From positions 1-5,528 of the forward strand of contig JAAYXN010000406.1 in assembly GCA_012515885.1 (NCBI GenBank): DNA of 5,528 bases, in the 5' to 3' direction. The translations under genes and the position numbers were made by a program. Every line of letters begins with the position of its first letter. The first letter of the stretch is position 1. This document shows positions 4,374 to 5,528 of the stretch, one piece after another. This DNA comes from Rhodococcus sp. (in: high G+C Gram-positive bacteria). Its GTDB lineage: Bacteria; Actinomycetota; Actinomycetes; Mycobacteriales; Mycobacteriaceae. Below the pieces are notes generated by a model that was given only the letters and a program-made list of their open reading frames with translations, had not been told where the DNA came from and did not search any database.

Positions 4374-5231
4374 CTAGGGCAGGGTGAGGATCTCCGCGCC
4401 GCTGTCGGTGACCACGATGGTGTGCTCGAACTGAGCAGTCCACTTGCGGTCCTTGGTGACGACGGTCCAGCCGTCGTCCCAGATGTCGTAGTCGGCGGTG
4501 CCCAGGTTGATCATCGGTTCGATGGTGAACACCATGCCCGGCTCGATGATGGTGTCAACGTTCGGCTCGTCGTAGTGCAGGATGACCAGGCCGTTGTGGA
4601 AAGTCGTGCCGATGCCGTGGCCGGTGAAATCGCGGACAACGCCGTACCCGAAACGATTCGCATACGACTCGATGACGCGGCCGATAACGTTGAGTTCGCG
4701 GCCCGGGCGCACTGCCTTGATGGCCCGCATCGTGGCTTCACGGGTGCGTTCAACCAGCAGCGCCACATCTTCTGCCACATCACCAGCAAGGAACGTGGCG
4801 TTGGTATCACCGTGGACACCGCCGATGTAGGCAGTGACGTCGATGTTGACGATGTCGCCGTCTTCGATGACCGTCGAATCGGGGATGCCGTGGCAAATCA
4901 CCTCATTGACGGAGGTGCAGCATGATTTCTGGAATCCCTTGTAACCCAGGGTAGATGGGTAGGCACCGTGGTCGAGCATGTACTCGTGCGCGATGCGGTC
5001 CAGTTCGTCCGTGGTGACGCCGGGCGCGACAGCCTTACCGGCCTCCGCCAATGCCTGTGCGGCAATCCGGCTCGCGACACGCATGGCCTCGATGGTCTCG
5101 GGCGTCTGCACCCACGGCTCGCTCCCCTCCTTCACGGTGGACTTCCAGACGTACTCGGGCGCCTCGATATGAGAGGGCACCGAACGCACCGGCGAGAGAG
5201 TTCCGGGAGTGAGAGCAGCACGTACAGCCAT
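4374..5231 (-). CDS. map: Type I methionine aminopeptidase
   Basis: A 285-residue cytoplasmic metalloprotease that removes the initiator methionine from new proteins. All five pita-bread metal ligands are present: Asp131 (NIDVTAY), Asp142 (HGDTNATF), His205 (TGHGIG), Glu238 (TIEPM) and Glu269 (AQFEHT); His114 in CHGIPD is the conserved substrate-contacting histidine. An N-terminal extension of about 40 residues, with proline-rich LSPVRSVPS and APEYV, followed by GSEPWVQTPE, matches the MetAP1c form (MapB of M. tuberculosis), and the length agrees with it. ATG 5231 is supported by that agreement and by a -10 box 6 bases upstream, suggesting a leaderless transcript. The gene is 24 bases downstream of the penicillin-binding protein gene on the same strand, so read-through from it is also possible. 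Very secure identification. Confidence 0.97.
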   Translation of the reverse strand: MAVRAALTPGTLSPVRSVPSHIEAPEYVWKSTVKEGSEPWVQTPETIEAMRVASRIAAQALAEAGKAVAPGVTTDELDRIAHEYMLDHGAYPSTLGYKGFQKSCCTSVNEVICHGIPDSTVIEDGDIVNIDVTAYIGGVHGDTNATFLAGDVAEDVALLVERTREATMRAIKAVRPGRELNVIGRVIESYANRFGYGVVRDFTGHGIGTTFHNGLVILHYDEPNVDTIIEPGMVFTIEPMINLGTADYDIWDDGWTVVTKDRKWTAQFEHTIVVTDSGAEILTLP

Positions 5232-5237
5232 GTCACC

Positions 5238-5243
5238 AGCCTA
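5238..5243 (-). promoter_or_regulatory. Possible -10 box for leaderless map
   Basis: On the minus strand TAGGCT followed by GG fits the TAnnnTgg -10 consensus, with six bases between it and the ATG at 5231. It lies in the 24-base gap after the penicillin-binding protein stop. The hexamer is flanked exactly by an inverted repeat TCACC / GGTGA (5233-5237 and 5244-5248). No ribosome binding site is seen, in agreement with a leaderless start. Confidence 0.42.
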
Positions 5244-5255
5244 GGTGATCGGAGT

Positions 5256-5528
5256 TCAGTAGCCGTCCGGTAGGGCCGCGAACATATCTCTCGTGACGGC
5301 GACGGCGTTGTCGGAGCTTCCGCCCTGGACGACGAGAGTGGCGAACGCGAGATCGCCGCGGTATCCGACAAACCACGCGTGGGAACCGCCGTCAGCCTCG
5401 GCTTCACCGGTCTTTCCGTACACATCCCCCTGGTCAGCGATGCGGTCAGCGGTGCCACTGGTGATTACCAGGCGCATCATTGAGCGCAGACCGCTCACCA
5501 TGTCTCTGGTGATTTCCGGGGCATCACC
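5256..5528 (-). CDS. Penicillin-binding protein, C-terminal end (start lies beyond the right edge)
   Basis: The last 90 residues of a transpeptidase-domain protein that cross-links peptidoglycan outside the membrane. The third active-site motif KTG is present in DVYGKTGEAEADGGSHAWFVGY, followed by the typical strand LAFATLVVQGG and a final helix ending AALPDGY. The SxxK serine and SxN motifs lie outside the window. Position directly upstream of map suggests the penicillin-binding lipoprotein (PbpLipo / C. glutamicum Pbp6-like) found beside map in mycobacteria and corynebacteria; that assignment rests on recalled gene order. The frame is open to the window edge with no break. Confidence 0.9.
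   Translation of the reverse strand, partial: GDAPEITRDMVSGLRSMMRLVITSGTADRIADQGDVYGKTGEAEADGGSHAWFVGYRGDLAFATLVVQGGSSDNAVAVTRDMFAALPDGY

Noticed and set aside
4167..4925. 252-codon open frame on the plus strand
   Set aside because: It crosses the end of the permease, the palindromic terminator and then runs antisense to map, whose catalytic residues are all intact; its product has no family features.

Overview
The window looks like chromosomal DNA from a GC-rich actinobacterium, almost certainly Corynebacterium or a close relative. The encoded Mqo N-terminus, the methionine aminopeptidase with its mycobacterial/corynebacterial N-terminal extension, and the penicillin-binding protein next to it all point that way. 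So do the ribosome binding sites (close to AGAAAGGAGG) and several starts that look leaderless: a TAnnnT -10 box followed 6-7 bases later by ATG or GTG. From memory, the order mqo - hydrolase - ... - map - pbp matches the C. glutamicum neighbourhood.

Layout. 1-445 (minus) is the 5' part of mqo, the membrane-associated malate:quinone oxidoreductase. A short divergent spacer separates it from 622-1623 (plus), an intact serine alpha/beta hydrolase of the lysophospholipase/S33 type. This gene ends at a strong hairpin terminator and converges on 1648-2208 (minus), a small alpha/beta-hydrolase-like protein whose nucleophile serine is replaced by glycine; its stop codon lies inside the terminator loop. 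A 64-base divergent control region (2209-2272) follows. It carries back-to-back promoters and a large inverted repeat that is the best candidate operator in the window.

From there a plus-strand operon runs 2310-4282: a short GntR regulator of the YtrA type, an ABC ATPase, and a six-helix membrane protein whose ATG overlaps the ATPase stop codon. This is the classic regulator-ATPase-permease layout of YtrA-type modules, several of which respond to cell-envelope stress. The regulator probably represses its own operon through the inverted repeat. A leaderless 14-codon reading frame may sit ahead of the regulator and overlap its true GTG start.

The operon ends at a 40-bp perfect palindrome (4311-4350), which also serves the converging map gene (4374-5231, minus), encoding type I methionine aminopeptidase. 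Upstream of map on the same strand, 24 bases away, is the C-terminal end of a penicillin-binding protein (5256-5528, carrying the KTG motif). No RNA genes, insertion sequences, CRISPR arrays or attachment sites were seen.

The conserved flanks (mqo and hydrolase on the left, map and pbp on the right) enclose what looks like an accessory cassette: the serine-less hydrolase homologue plus the YtrA-type ABC operon. The most interesting points are the operator/micro-ORF arrangement at 2237-2317 and the Ser-to-Gly change in the 1648-2208 product.
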